In this document: positions 1 through 42,714 of the stretch, in pieces
Position numbering within the stretch: the stretch's first letter is position 1
How the letters are laid out: the number at the start of each line of letters is the position of its first letter
Source: Archilochus colubris
Taxonomy: Eukaryota > Chordata > Aves > Apodiformes > Trochilidae
Assembly (NCBI GenBank): GCA_023079485.1
Contig: CM041090.1
Span: forward strand, 2,523,180 to 2,587,179
DNA length: 64,000 nt
Direction: 5' to 3'
Notes under the pieces: generated by a model
Told to the model about the DNA's origin: nothing
Seen by the model: the letters and a program-made list of their open reading frames with translations, nothing else
The model's database searches: none
Program-made: the position numbers and the translations under genes

Positions 1-3347
<3,347 letters not shown>

Positions 3348-3830
3348 AGCTTTTCACCTCCCACATTGGGAAGTAATTTTATATGTCAGAATTATTCCAA
3401 ATATCATCATTTTCTTACTCCAGTCTTTCCTTTTGTTTTCCAGTTGGAATGCAAACATGGAGTGAGGCTGAAATGCCTTGCTACAGAGACTGCAGGTTTT
3501 TGCACTCTGTAGAGATAAGGCTGGTCAGTTAAGACTTCTCCCAAATGGAAGATTCTTGGAAGTTCTAAACTCATTGACAGATAAGAATATTCCCTTGTCT
3601 TGTCTGCCTTGTTTTTTGTTGTTTTTTTTTTTTTTGTAGGGTTTTTTCTCTTTGTTTGTTGTTTTTTTAAGAAGAGTAGTCCAAGAGACTTTGCTAAGTC
3701 CAGAGGGGTGTTGAGAACTTAAGATTACAATAGGTGCTGGTGTTTGCAAACTCAGCTTCAAGTCTGTTAAATGTCAAGGACATGTCTGGGTTTATGTTGT
3801 ATCCAATTTTTTAAGCTGATCTTAATAAAA
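3348..3830 (+). other. ZNF106: ZNF106 3' UTR, minimal extent
   Basis: Sequence directly after the ZNF106 stop. The first canonical AATAAA is at 3824-3829, so the shortest plausible 3' UTR is about 480 nt. Further AATAAA hexamers at 3934-3939 and 4774-4779 could end longer forms. The actual cleavage site cannot be seen without transcript data. Confidence 0.45.
3824..3829 (+). terminator. Candidate ZNF106 polyadenylation signal
   Basis: Canonical AATAAA about 477 nt after the stop codon, in AT-rich sequence. Alternatives lie at 3934-3939 and 4774-4779, the last running into an A-tract. Confidence 0.4.
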
Positions 3831-6800
3831 TTCCACAAACCAGAATATCACTGATTCCAACAGTGTAACCTGATTATCCAGTGTACATTTTTACTTTCTT
3901 CATAAAAAGAGAAGGTATTTTATGGAGAACTGGAATAAATTAATTATTTTAATATTAATTCTAATTTATTTTTTATTCCTTGTGTAAAAATTGCTATAAC
4001 TGGTACAGAAATACAGTGACAGACTGCCCTAACTACTATATCTCCTCAGGTATGTTTTTCATTTGGAGGAAAGCAGTTCTTAGCCAGTAGCAGCAAAACA
4101 GCCAGAACAGTGGCTCCACTCAGATGCTTTGCAGTTCTTAGTCTTTTTTAAATACAGATCTATAGGTACAGGAAAGAAGTAAGTGGTGTTGATTTTTTGT
4201 TTTCTTTAAATACCAGTATAACCACTGCTATCCTGACACATCACTGTAGCTGGATACCTGACTTCTATATGTGAAATTTTAGTGACTGAGCTTTGCTGTT
4301 CCCATATCTTCATGGCATAGTAAAGTAAGAGAAATGGAAAGACACTGCTTAAGTAGTGTTTTGTTTCTGTTGTGAACTGGCTTGGTTGGCTTGGGCATAT
4401 CAAGTTCACAGAAAACTCAACTGGAAAGAATGGAGCAAGATTTTAAAGGATTTTATATAAAGTTCTCAAGCAGAAGCTGAGGAAGTGCATATTGTGTAGC
4501 AAAAGACTTGTGTCTGCTAATGCACAGAAGGTACCATGGAGAAGCCAGTGCAGCAGGGTTTCTGCTTGTCAGGATTCCTTTGCAGGTGCCCCTTGGGGTG
4601 GAAAACTTCACCCATTAAGTTCAGTGAAATGTGCTTTTCACTGAACATTTCAGTGAAGTGTACATTTTCACTTCTCTCCCATAATGACACTAATTTAGCA
4701 AAGAGCTCTTTTAAACAAAGAGACTAATCTAGCAAGGAGCTTTGTGGTCACTTTTGCTTAACTTGCTGCTCAAAATAAAAAAAAAAAAAGTCTCTTGAAA
4801 GTGCAACAGAAGGTAAAGACATCCCAGTGTCAAAATGGAGCTGCTTATAAATGAATCCAGTGCTTTTCAAACAAATTGGATGCACTGTTTTTACTGGGCA
4901 CCTCTTTCACCACTACTCTGAGTATTGGTATGCCAGTCATAGACCAAATAGGTTTATAGCCCCATTCTTTGACTAAAAAGAAGCCTTTTTAGGCCAAGAA
5001 AGTGATTGAGGAAAGCCCATGGATGTTCTGCTGCCATCAAATCAAAGAACTTCAGGGCACACTATCTTTGTATTGTCATAGTGGACAAGGATAATTTCTC
5101 TGTAGTGGCTTGACACATGATTTTTTTGGTGAGAAGACACTAAAACAGGAATGAGATGTAGTAGCATCCTACTTCATATACATGGGAATCTCTGAGGTTC
5201 CAGTGCTTTTCTGGTGATCTGTTGGGGTTTTTTATTAAGTTGTTTGTGAGCAGGAAAAAACACAAGATGTGGCTCAAACCCTGGACTGTTTTGAGGGTGG
5301 TTTTGTTTTGGTTTCTGGAGTGTGTATTTGTGGTTTGGTTTTGTTGTTTCTTTTTTTTTCTTTCTGTGGATGAAACATTTCAAGAATCAAGTTCAGGGAA
5401 ATCTCTGAGCAGTGTAAAATGTCTTCTGTTGCAGGCTGTATTGCTCTGATGTCTCTGAGAGTATTTGGATTTTTAATAATCTAAATCCAGAAGACTGCAT
5501 AATACTTAAACCATTTCCAAAATTACTGATATTCAAGAGTTCTTCAGGGTTTATTTTGAACCACAATGAGGGAGCATGTGAAAGTGTGGCATGAACTACA
5601 TGAATATCTCAAGTTGTCCTTCATGGACTCTTTTTGAAGTGAAGTTGTGGAGGTTTGTGTCCTGAGGACAAGCTCATGGGGTGATTTAGCATTCTGAAAA
5701 ATGGTGTGTGAGAAGAGTAGATTTTCTTACTTCTTCCTTGTGATTCTTTCAGCTGTTTCCAGGAACGTGTGAGGATCTTTCTCAGTAGGTGTTGAAACAA
5801 ATACAGTTATAACATTTTATTTGCATTCCTGATTGCTTGTTCCAATTATCTTTTCTAGCTGGAAGTAGACTTCTTTTTCTTGTAGTCTGTTGTATTTCTT
5901 TATTTTTCCTTAAACAGTCCTCCTGAGAAGTCTGGGCTTCTAAAATCCACCATTAGCTTTACCAGGGGTGTTATTTGGTGATTTATAGGTCATTTCAGAT
6001 ATAGTGTAGAAATTTTAAAATGGGTAAAAGGCAGGAAAATAGCAGTGCTGCATGAATCTTTGTAAAAATTTGTTTCATAAGCTAGAGACAATTTTAAAAA
6101 CTGCTCAGGGGTTCAGAGGAAAATGCTGTGCTGCTTTGTTCTGAGGATATCTTAAAAGGATTTATTAGGAAGCTTTTGTGCAGCTGGGGAAATCCCTTCT
6201 CTGGAGTTCTGTGGGGAGGTTTCTGATTTGTTCAGCTGGAATTCAGGACAGCTTTTGCTGCTGACTGTTTATTTCTTCTGGAGGCAATTACAGGAGGGAG
6301 ATACCAGACTAAATGTGTGGGCTTGGTAACCACCCATGAAATTCTCTTCAACCTTGCAACGTAGGGTTTTGACTCCTGATATACCTCTAACTGAAGGATG
6401 TAGTAACTTTGGGAAGGTGGATTATTTGTGAAATTTACCCAAGTACTATTTGCATGAAAAGCAGTACTGCACACCTGGAGGCTGTTTCAGGACTATTTTT
6501 GTTTTCATTTTGGTTTTTTAATGGAAGTAAAAAGTTGTGGGTGGGAGAGTGAGTAGAGTGAGGTTTCATTTTCTGGTTAGCTGTGTTTATTTATTAGTCA
6601 AATGTTAAATAAGGAGCTCTGGACTTGCTCTATGTCTGACTACATATGGCAGGCCCTTTAGGGGGCAAGCCACCATTTTCCTTGTAGCAGGACTGACTGC
6701 ACCTATTAAGCTGCAAGCATCCTGAGTGTTCAGAGGCATCATACAAAGAATGGGCCTGGTGCTACTGAAACCAGTTATTCTTTTGAAAAGCATCAGAACT

Positions 6801-7879
6801 TGTGCCATAGGCATACCAAACTCCAAAAGGAGAGTGCAAGTAGCATAAAATGATCACTTGAAGCTCACATGTGCTGCAAAGCTTAACCTGCCCCAGTGCT
6901 CATAACTACACATGTATTGAATGATAAGACAGCACTAGGATTGATCTGTGTTTGCTGCTCCTTTCTCCTTCAAATCACAGGGAAAAATAACAGCTGTCAG
7001 TGCTAAATATTTTGTGGCCTAACACTGCTGCTTCTGTATCTGAAAGGGGGTGGAGGGAAAACTGCTGCATCTGTTGGTACAAAAACTCATTAAATATCCC
7101 AGCTTCTGCTTGCCTGGTGTTACTTAGATGTGGAGTGTGGATTACAGACTTTAAATGTGTTATCAGCACATGAGCTGACTTCTGCAAAATAGTAGAAGTT
7201 TGGCTGTGCTGTGTGTCTGGAGTAGTGCAGTTCTTAATGCACATTTTCAAACAGTACAATAATGCCAGGTCAAGATGCTGAAAAAACATTTTTCCCTTCT
7301 TTTATATTAAAAACCAGGTACAGATGGGTCTTGGTTTTCAGGCTTGTATGGTAATGTCATTCAAACAGTCTGTAAGTTGTCCTGAGCTGCAGAATATGTG
7401 AGGAAGGATAAGGAAGTGGTTTCAGCTACTGTTTGTAAAATATATAATAGTTAAAGAGCAAACTGTAGGAATATGTTCTGTTATATGTGCCTGCCAGCTT
7501 CTCAAGTTTCATTTTGCTGTAAGTGTTAAGCAGTCCCTTGGAAGAATGGAAGTGGAATAAAACAACAGCATCAAATTCTTAATAATTTAAGTTGTGTAGC
7601 ACATGTGCAGAGATTGACCTTGGTTTTCTTCTCTCACTTTGGTACAGAGCTGTGAGTGTAATAACAAACCTTTACACAGCAAAAAAAGAACAAGAAAGAA
7701 AAAAAAAAAGAAATAAAAGTTCTTTATATTGTTGTGGTTTGTCTGATTCTTCTTTGTTTTGGATAGAATGCTTTTTTTCAGAGGTAGAACTTGACTTCAT
7801 TCTGGACTTTTTTTCTGTTTTTAAGTGGGCTGGATAAAGTCAGAAAAGCCACTTGGAAGCTCCAGCACTGCAGGGATGT

Positions 7880-8698
7880 TGCAAGGTTTTGCTTCTGGGG
7901 AGCAGGAGTCATGTCCAGCCTGGCCTTAAAAACTTCCAGGGATGGGGCTTCCACCACCTGTCCAGGCAACCTGAGAGGTTGTGCCAGTGTCTCATCACCC
8001 TCATGGTGAAGAACTTATTCCTAATAACCAATCTAAATCTCCCCTCCTGTAGTTTGAATCCATTCTCCCATGTCCTATCACTACTGACAGCCTAAAAAGT
8101 CCCTCCCCAGCTTTCTTGTAGCCCCTTCAGATACTTCAAGGCTGCAATAAGGTCTCCTCAGAGCCTTCTCCTCTCCAGACTGAATAACCCCAACTCTCTC
8201 AGTCTCTCCTTATAGCAGAGGTGCTCCAGCCCTCTGATCATCCTTGTGGCCCTTTTCTGGACACACTCCAGCATGTCCACGTCCCTCCTATAACAGGGGC
8301 TCCAGAACTGGACACGGTACTCCAGGTAAGATCTCATGAGAGCAGAGTAGAGGGGGAGAATCACTTCCCCTGACCTGCTGGCCACACTTCTCTTGATGCA
8401 GCCAAGGATCTGGTTGGCTTCTTGGTCTGCAGGTGTACACTGACAGCTCATGCTGATCTTCTCATCCACCAGCACCCCCAAGTCCTTTTCCTCAGGGCTG
8501 CTCTCAAGCCAGTCACTGCCCAGCCTATATCAGTGCTTGGGATTGCCCTGACCCAGATGCAGAACCTTGCACTTGATCTTGCTGAACTTCATGAAGTTGA
8601 CATGGGCCCAGCCACTTCTCCAGCCTGTCATGGTCCCTCTGTCATCCCTTCCCTCCAGGGTGTCAGCTGCACCACACAGCTTGGGGTCATCAGCAAGT
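7880..8698 (-). mobile_element. CR1 LINE fragment, minus orientation
   Basis: Reverse complement of CR1 ORF2 C-terminal and 3' sequence. Landmarks in plus-strand order are a 'CCAGCCTGGCCTTAAAAAC' block, 'AGGTCTCCTCAGAGCC', 'GCAGAGGTGCTCCAGCCC' and 'TTGGGGTCATCAGCAAG'. In its own frame, 8158-8481 reads an ORF2-like segment ending [20 protein letters not shown]. The extreme 3' octamer tail is missing on the left side. It abuts an oppositely oriented CR1 at 8699. Confidence 0.85.
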
Positions 8699-10424
8699 CA
8701 CAGGCTGTGGTTCTTATGGGGGACTTCAGTCCCCCTGATACCTGCTGGGAAGGCCACTTAGCCATGCATGCACAGTCCAGAAGGTTTCTCCAGTGTACTG
8801 ATGACAACTTTTTGATTCAGGTGGTGGAGGAGCCAACAAAGAGGGGTGGACCAAGTACTGTCAAACAAAGAAGTGACAAACAAAGGTGGAGGGCATTATG
8901 GTTGGAAGCAGCCTTGGCAGTAGTGATCATGAGAAGATAGAGTTCAGGCTCATGGGAAGCATGCACAAAACAATAAGTAGAATTGCAACCTTGGACTTCA
9001 GGAGGACTAACTCTGGAATTTGGAAGAAATTGCTTGGAGGAATCCTGTGGATTAAGTCTCTGGAAGGTAGAGTGACTAAAGAGAGCTGGTTGGTATTCAA
9101 GCACCACTTCCTCCAGCCTCAGGATCAGTGTATCCCTAAGAGCAAGGAATCAAGTAAGACCTGCATGACTGAGCAGAGGAACTTCTGAAAAAAACTCAAG
9201 TGGAAGAATGAAGTTTATAATATGTGGAAGAAGGGACTGACCACTTGGGAAGAGTACAAGAATGCTGCCAGAGTATGCAGGGAGGAAATGAGAAAAGCCA
9301 AAGCCTCTGTGGGATGGAACCTGGTGAGGAACATCAAGGTTGATAGGAAGGGTTTCTTCAAGTATATTGGAGGCAAAAGGAAAAAAAGAGAAAATGTGGG
9401 CCTGCTGTTGAATGAGGTGGGTGCCATGGTGACAGAGGATGCAGGGGCAGCAAAGTTCCTGAATGCCTTCTTTGCTTCAGTTTTTACTGCTCAGGGCAGC
9501 CTTCAGGAGCCCAGACTTTGGCAGTAACAAAGTCTGGTTGCAGGAAGACTTTCCCTCGGTAGAGGAGGATCAAGTTAGAGGTCAGCTAAGTAAACTGGAT
9601 AACCACAAGTACATGGGTCCTGGTAGGGTAGACCTGTAAATGCTAAGGGAGCTGGCAGAAGTCATGGCTGGGCCACTCACAGGGTAGAGTGCTGCAGCTA
9701 GGGAGCAACATCCCCATTTATAAGTTAGGGGCTGACCTATTAGAAAGCAGCTCTGTGTGGAAAAGACCTGGGGGTCCTGGTGAACAACAGGATGACCCTG
9801 AGCCAGAAATGTGCCCTTGTGACTAAGAAGGCCAGTGGTATCCTAAGCTGTGTCAAGAAGAGTGTGGCAAACAGATCAAGGGAGGTTGTTCTCCCCCTCT
9901 GCTCTGGCAAGGCCCCATTTGTAATACTGAGTCCAGTTCTGGACTCTCCAGTTCATGAAGGGCAAGGAACAACTGGAGAGTCCAGCACAGAGCCACTGAG
10001 ATGATCAGGAGACTGGAGCATCTGCCATATGAGGTAAGGCTGAGGGAGCTGGGTCAGCATGGAGGAGACTGAGGGGGAATCTCATTGATGCTTATAAATA
10101 TCCAAAGGGTGAGTGTCATGAGGATGGGACCAGGCTTCTTTCAGTCATGTCCAGTCACAGGACAAGAGGCAATGGTCACAAAATGGTACACAAGATGTTC
10201 AACCAAAACATAGGAAGAACTTCTTTAACTGCAAGGGCAGCAGAGCACTGGAACAGGCTTCCCAGGGTGATGGTGGGGTCTTTGTCTCTGATGACATTCA
10301 AAACCTGCCTGGATGCCATCCTGTGCAACCCACTGTAGGTGAACCTGCTCTGGCAGGGCAGTTGGTCTGGATCATCTCCAGAGGTCCCTTCCAACCCCTA
10401 ACATTCTGTGATTCTGTGATTTAG
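8699..10424 (+). mobile_element. CR1 LINE, plus orientation, internally deleted
   Basis: Starts in the CR1 endonuclease region (a 'TGGGGGACTTCA' landmark near 8717) and runs through the endonuclease-RT linker (about 9000-9640). Near 9680 it jumps to the late part of ORF2 ('GTGCTGCAGCTAGGGAGCAAC'-like), then continues to the 3' end with 'GAGGTCCCTTCCAACCCC' and 'ATTCTGTGATTCTGTGAT' at about 10390-10422. Most of the reverse-transcriptase segment is absent. Frames are broken by stops and indels, so the element is inactive. Confidence 0.85.
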
Positions 10425-11020
10425 AACTGTATAATCAAGAGGTTTTCTGTTTTCTGTATATTCAGGAGAATGCTGGAAGAATACTCAATGTTTTATCATC
10501 TTTTGTTATTTCAAAATAAAACCAAAAATCAACCCTAAAGTTTAGGCCAAAATCCTGTTGTTTTCATTTTTAGTTCAATTAAACTAATTGTATTTTAACA
10601 TTTTAATAATCTTCCCAAAGTGAATGGACTAATATAGTGTCTGCTTTTGCTCCAGGTCACCTCTTACAATAAAGAAATATACAATACTGTTAGGAAATGG
10701 GGCCTGGAGGAGGGGAAGGAAGAGTGTGTGTAGATACATGACTTTGTATGTGTAAAAGGTTTTCTCTCTGAAATGGGAAGCAACTTTCTTAGTGTTACAG
10801 AGAATGCAGTTACAATAAAAAATAAATATCCAGTGTATACTTAAGGTACTATGGGGATACTAAAAATGGGAAGAAATTGCTCCTTCTGATGGTTCTGTTG
10901 AGGCACTAGCCCAAGCTGTACCTAGGTATTACTGCAGTCTGTTGTGCCTTACTTCCATGTTTCTAGCATAGAACCAACCTGCACAGCCACATCTGTAGCA
11001 ATGGGATTGGGATGCATAAT

Positions 11021-11026
11021 TTTAAT
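11021..11026 (-). terminator. Candidate CAPN3 polyadenylation signal (ATTAAA)
   Basis: Reverse-strand ATTAAA about 500 nt after the CAPN3 stop. I see no canonical AATAAA on the minus strand nearer the stop. This is weak evidence based only on the hexamer and its distance. Confidence 0.25.
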
Positions 11027-11527
11027 GTAATTGAGGACAATCTTGTGTGAAATATTCAGTAAACATTACGAGGAGGCTGAAATGATAGTATCAAAAGCAG
11101 GACAAAGAGTTAATGACTAATTACAAGGTGGTAGTAAACACCTCTGACTTTCACAGTTCAGCTACAATCCCAGTTTTGCCTGATTTGAGGGAAGACTTTT
11201 CCAGGTGTCAGCATGAGCAGAATAATGAGACACAGTCCATGTCTTTACCATGCAGAAAAAGCTTATTCAGTCATCAATAAATTAATCCTCGTAGCCCAAA
11301 ATGAAAAAGTCAGGAAGTTATAAAACTAGTTACAGAATATCTGCATAGTCTGCCTACTGGGGTATGGTTGATTCTTTCTCCAAGGGCTTCTTCCAGTGTG
11401 CTGTTTATCTTGAGAAGCAAAGCACATAATTGGGAAATGCTTGTTTGCATTTGGGGGTGAATGGAGCAAATCACTCAAAACAGAGTCCTGAGTCTGTTCT
11501 TGCCAAAGGTGGCCACTGGTTCCGGTG

Positions 11528-40375
<28,848 letters not shown>

Positions 40376-40519
40376 GGGAATTGGGTTTGAAGCAGAGGCT
40401 GAAAGAAAGGAAGATCTTGCAGACTCGAAGGAAATTCAAGAAAAGAGGAAGTTGCTGTGTTAACCGCTTGTTTCTACCCGTCGAAAGTCTCCCAGTCAAA
40501 CTCGCAAGCAATAAAATCC

Positions 40520-40710
40520 CACGTGGCTCTGCATCCTCTCAAAGGGCAGTATTTTGTCATAAGAAACCAGGTTTTATTCCTTGATATGGAGCAAGACAAT
40601 CTGTTGGCTAACTCCTGCTCCTGAGCTGTAGTATCTGCAGCATATGCGTGTGCCTGCCCTGTGTAAGTGTCCACAGAGGACGAGTTTTAACCAGTGAAAT
40701 CTAAAAATAA
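40520..40710 (-). promoter_or_regulatory. Putative CAPN3 muscle promoter elements
   Basis: Upstream of the CAPN3 start (40375) lies a perfect match to the MEF2 consensus YTAWWWWTAR at 40701-40710 (plus strand CTAAAAATAA; the reverse strand also matches), about 330 bp from the ATG. Two E-box hexamers are nearby, CATATG at 40641-40646 and CACGTG at 40520-40525. MEF2 plus E-boxes is the usual signature of a skeletal-muscle promoter, which fits this gene. The transcription start and 5' UTR are not visible, and no clear TATA box is seen. Confidence 0.35.
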
Positions 40711-41356
40711 CTCCAGGAGTAAGAGAAAGTGAGAGGGGGGTTAGTGAGATGGTGTCAGTCCTCTGTGCAGCTCGTGCCAAGCCCAAGCATGTTCCGGGAC
40801 AAGCTCTGGGTGCAGGCTGCCTCCTGGTACAAGCAGTTCATCTTTTCCTTAAGAAGATGGAATGGTGAAGCTCTAAAGTTAATCTACTGGTTTGGAAACA
40901 TGCTTAGAAAGTACTGCCAGCCAAAAAATAGCTCCGACAGTCCTGAAGGAACTGTTGTATTTGACTTGTTTCAACCCTTTGCTGCAGAAAAGATTAAATA
41001 AAGATTTTTACCAGTAGGGAGGATTATCTGAAAACATGTTCCTAACAATGAAAACTTATTTGATGCTTCTGAGGCCAGGTCAATACCTGCCAGGTGGGTT
41101 TGGCTCCTGTAGAGAGCAGCTTGCCAGCACTAAGATGCCCCTGGTGATAACTACCCCCCACTTAAAAGACACTTTTTCACACAAAGGCAGGGAAGTTTAT
41201 AAGGGACCCAGTGTAGAAACTTGGCCATTCTGTGTATGTTAGGATACACCAGTTTTAGAGGAGACATTTGACTTTACACATTTGTTTTGTCACACAACAG
41301 TGGGATAAATTCACAGTCTCCATAAAAGAAAATCTAAACGTAAGTTTCTCTTTTTA

Positions 41357-41874
41357 TTGTGTCCAGTTCTGGGCCCCTCAGTTCAAGAAGGACAGGGAAG
41401 TGCTTGAAAGAGTCCAGCGCAGAGCTACTAAGATGATTAAGGGAGTGGAACATCTCCCTTATGAGGAAAGGCTGAGGGAGCTGGGTCTCTTTAGTTTGGA
41501 GAAAAGGAGACTGAGGGGTGACCTCATCAATGTTTTCAAATATGTAAGGAGTGAGTGTCAGGGAGATGGAGTTAGGCCCTTCTCAGTGGTGACCAGTGAT
41601 AGGACAAGGGGTAATGGGTGTAAATTGGAGCACAGGAGGTTCAAGTTGAATATTAGAAAACATTTTTTTACTGTAAGGGTGACAGAGCCCTGGAACAGGC
41701 TGCCCAGGGGGGTCGTGGAGTCTCCTTCACTGGAGACATTCAAAACCCGCCTGGACACGTTCCTATGCGAGGTGCTCTAGGTGGCCCTGCTCTGGCAGGG
41801 GGGGTTGGACTAGATGATCTTTCGAGGTTCCTTCCAACCCCTAGGATTCTGTGATTCTGTGATTCTGTGATTCT
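41357..41874 (+). mobile_element. Young CR1, 5'-truncated, longest young copy
   Basis: Starts in late ORF2 ('TGTGTCCAGTTCTGGGCCCC') and reads in one open frame 41268-41780 with [20 protein letters not shown] and GTRDN-type late-ORF2 features. It ends with about three ATTCTGTG octamers (41846-41874). It has the same 3' sequence as the copies at 12307, 13944 and 23831. Confidence 0.93.
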
Positions 41875-42506
41875 CTTCTCTATAACGCAGTTCTTTAAAA
41901 AGTGACATTGTTTGTGTGTCAAGAAAAGGTCCCTACCACCTTGATTTTTCTTTGACTGGAAAGAGGAAATTTTTCAAAGGAAAATCACATGATGATATCA
42001 GTGATATTTTTACCTCTTGACAGGAGTCTCTGCACTGTGGCTCATGTACACATTGCTGACCTTCTCCCATAGTATTATGATGCTTTCCAAGACACTGATT
42101 CTTTTTTTCTTAGCCATCTTCTTGGTTTACACATTTCAAACCAACAGTATAATGGAGGATCTCTACATCTCATTAAAAATACTCCACTAGGAAACTTCTA
42201 AAGAAGGCAGCACAGTTGGCAAGCTTGACTAATCTCTAGGAATATTAATCCTGTCTTCTAATGGTGGCCCAAATCCTTTTATTTTTATCATGAATGGAAG
42301 CCTTCTCACAGCAACAGGACAATCAGAAAGGACAGATTCAGATGTTCATGGGAGGAGAAATGCAATTGCTTGTCCAGATGCAGAATTGATGCCTTCCTCA
42401 TTAAATTTAGAGGCAAGGATTGCCAGTCTGCTAGATAACATTACTTTGCAGGACAGCTTGGCAGAGCCACCTCTCACCCTTTCCAGGATATTTCAAAAGC
42501 AGTGCA

Positions 42507-42714
42507 TGTAGAGAAACAAGACAAACCAGGTGCCTCGAGTTGCCAAAGAGTGGGTGTGAGTCCACCTGTGCCTGGTTAGGGCAGGGCCCCTATTACCAGG
42601 GGGCCAATAAAGATGGGACACACACCCACAGAGAGAAGCTCACTCTGGTGCAAGGTAATGGAGAGGTCAGCAGCTCGTGGAGCCTCAGGAGCAAGAAAGG
42701 CTCTTCCTGCTACA
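42507..42714 (+). mobile_element. Solo LTR, 208 bp, copy 3 (CAPN3-GANC intergenic)
   Basis: The same length as copy 1 without indels, about 94% identical by eye. It starts TGTAG and ends CTACA, with CCAATAAA near 42604. Flanking 6-mers are AGTGCA (42501-42506) and AGTGTA (42715-42720), a target duplication with one mismatch. No internal viral sequence adjoins it. Confidence 0.85.

Larger units (their letters stand above)
3831..11527. other. Convergent ZNF106-CAPN3 intergenic/3' flank
   Basis: About 7.7 kb separating the two converging genes. It is AT-rich with many short T- and A-runs and no open frame that I recognise as a gene. The only clear content is the pair of CR1 copies at about 7880-10424. 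Part of the left side may be long ZNF106 3' UTR and part of the right side CAPN3 3' UTR. Confidence 0.6.

Noticed and set aside
8422..8940. 172-codon plus-strand open frame
   Set aside because: It crosses the junction of two oppositely oriented CR1 copies and is antisense to CR1 ORF2 over much of its length. No independent gene.
7880..10424. Single CR1 with a twin-primed 5' inversion
   Set aside because: Both halves include the same late-ORF2/3' part of CR1, so they cannot derive from non-overlapping parts of one RNA. Two insertions or a rearrangement are more likely.
41268..41780. 170-codon open frame with late-ORF2 CR1 protein similarity
   Set aside because: This is the C-terminal end of CR1 ORF2 in a 5'-truncated copy with unrelated upstream sequence. 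Reported as a mobile element, not as a gene.
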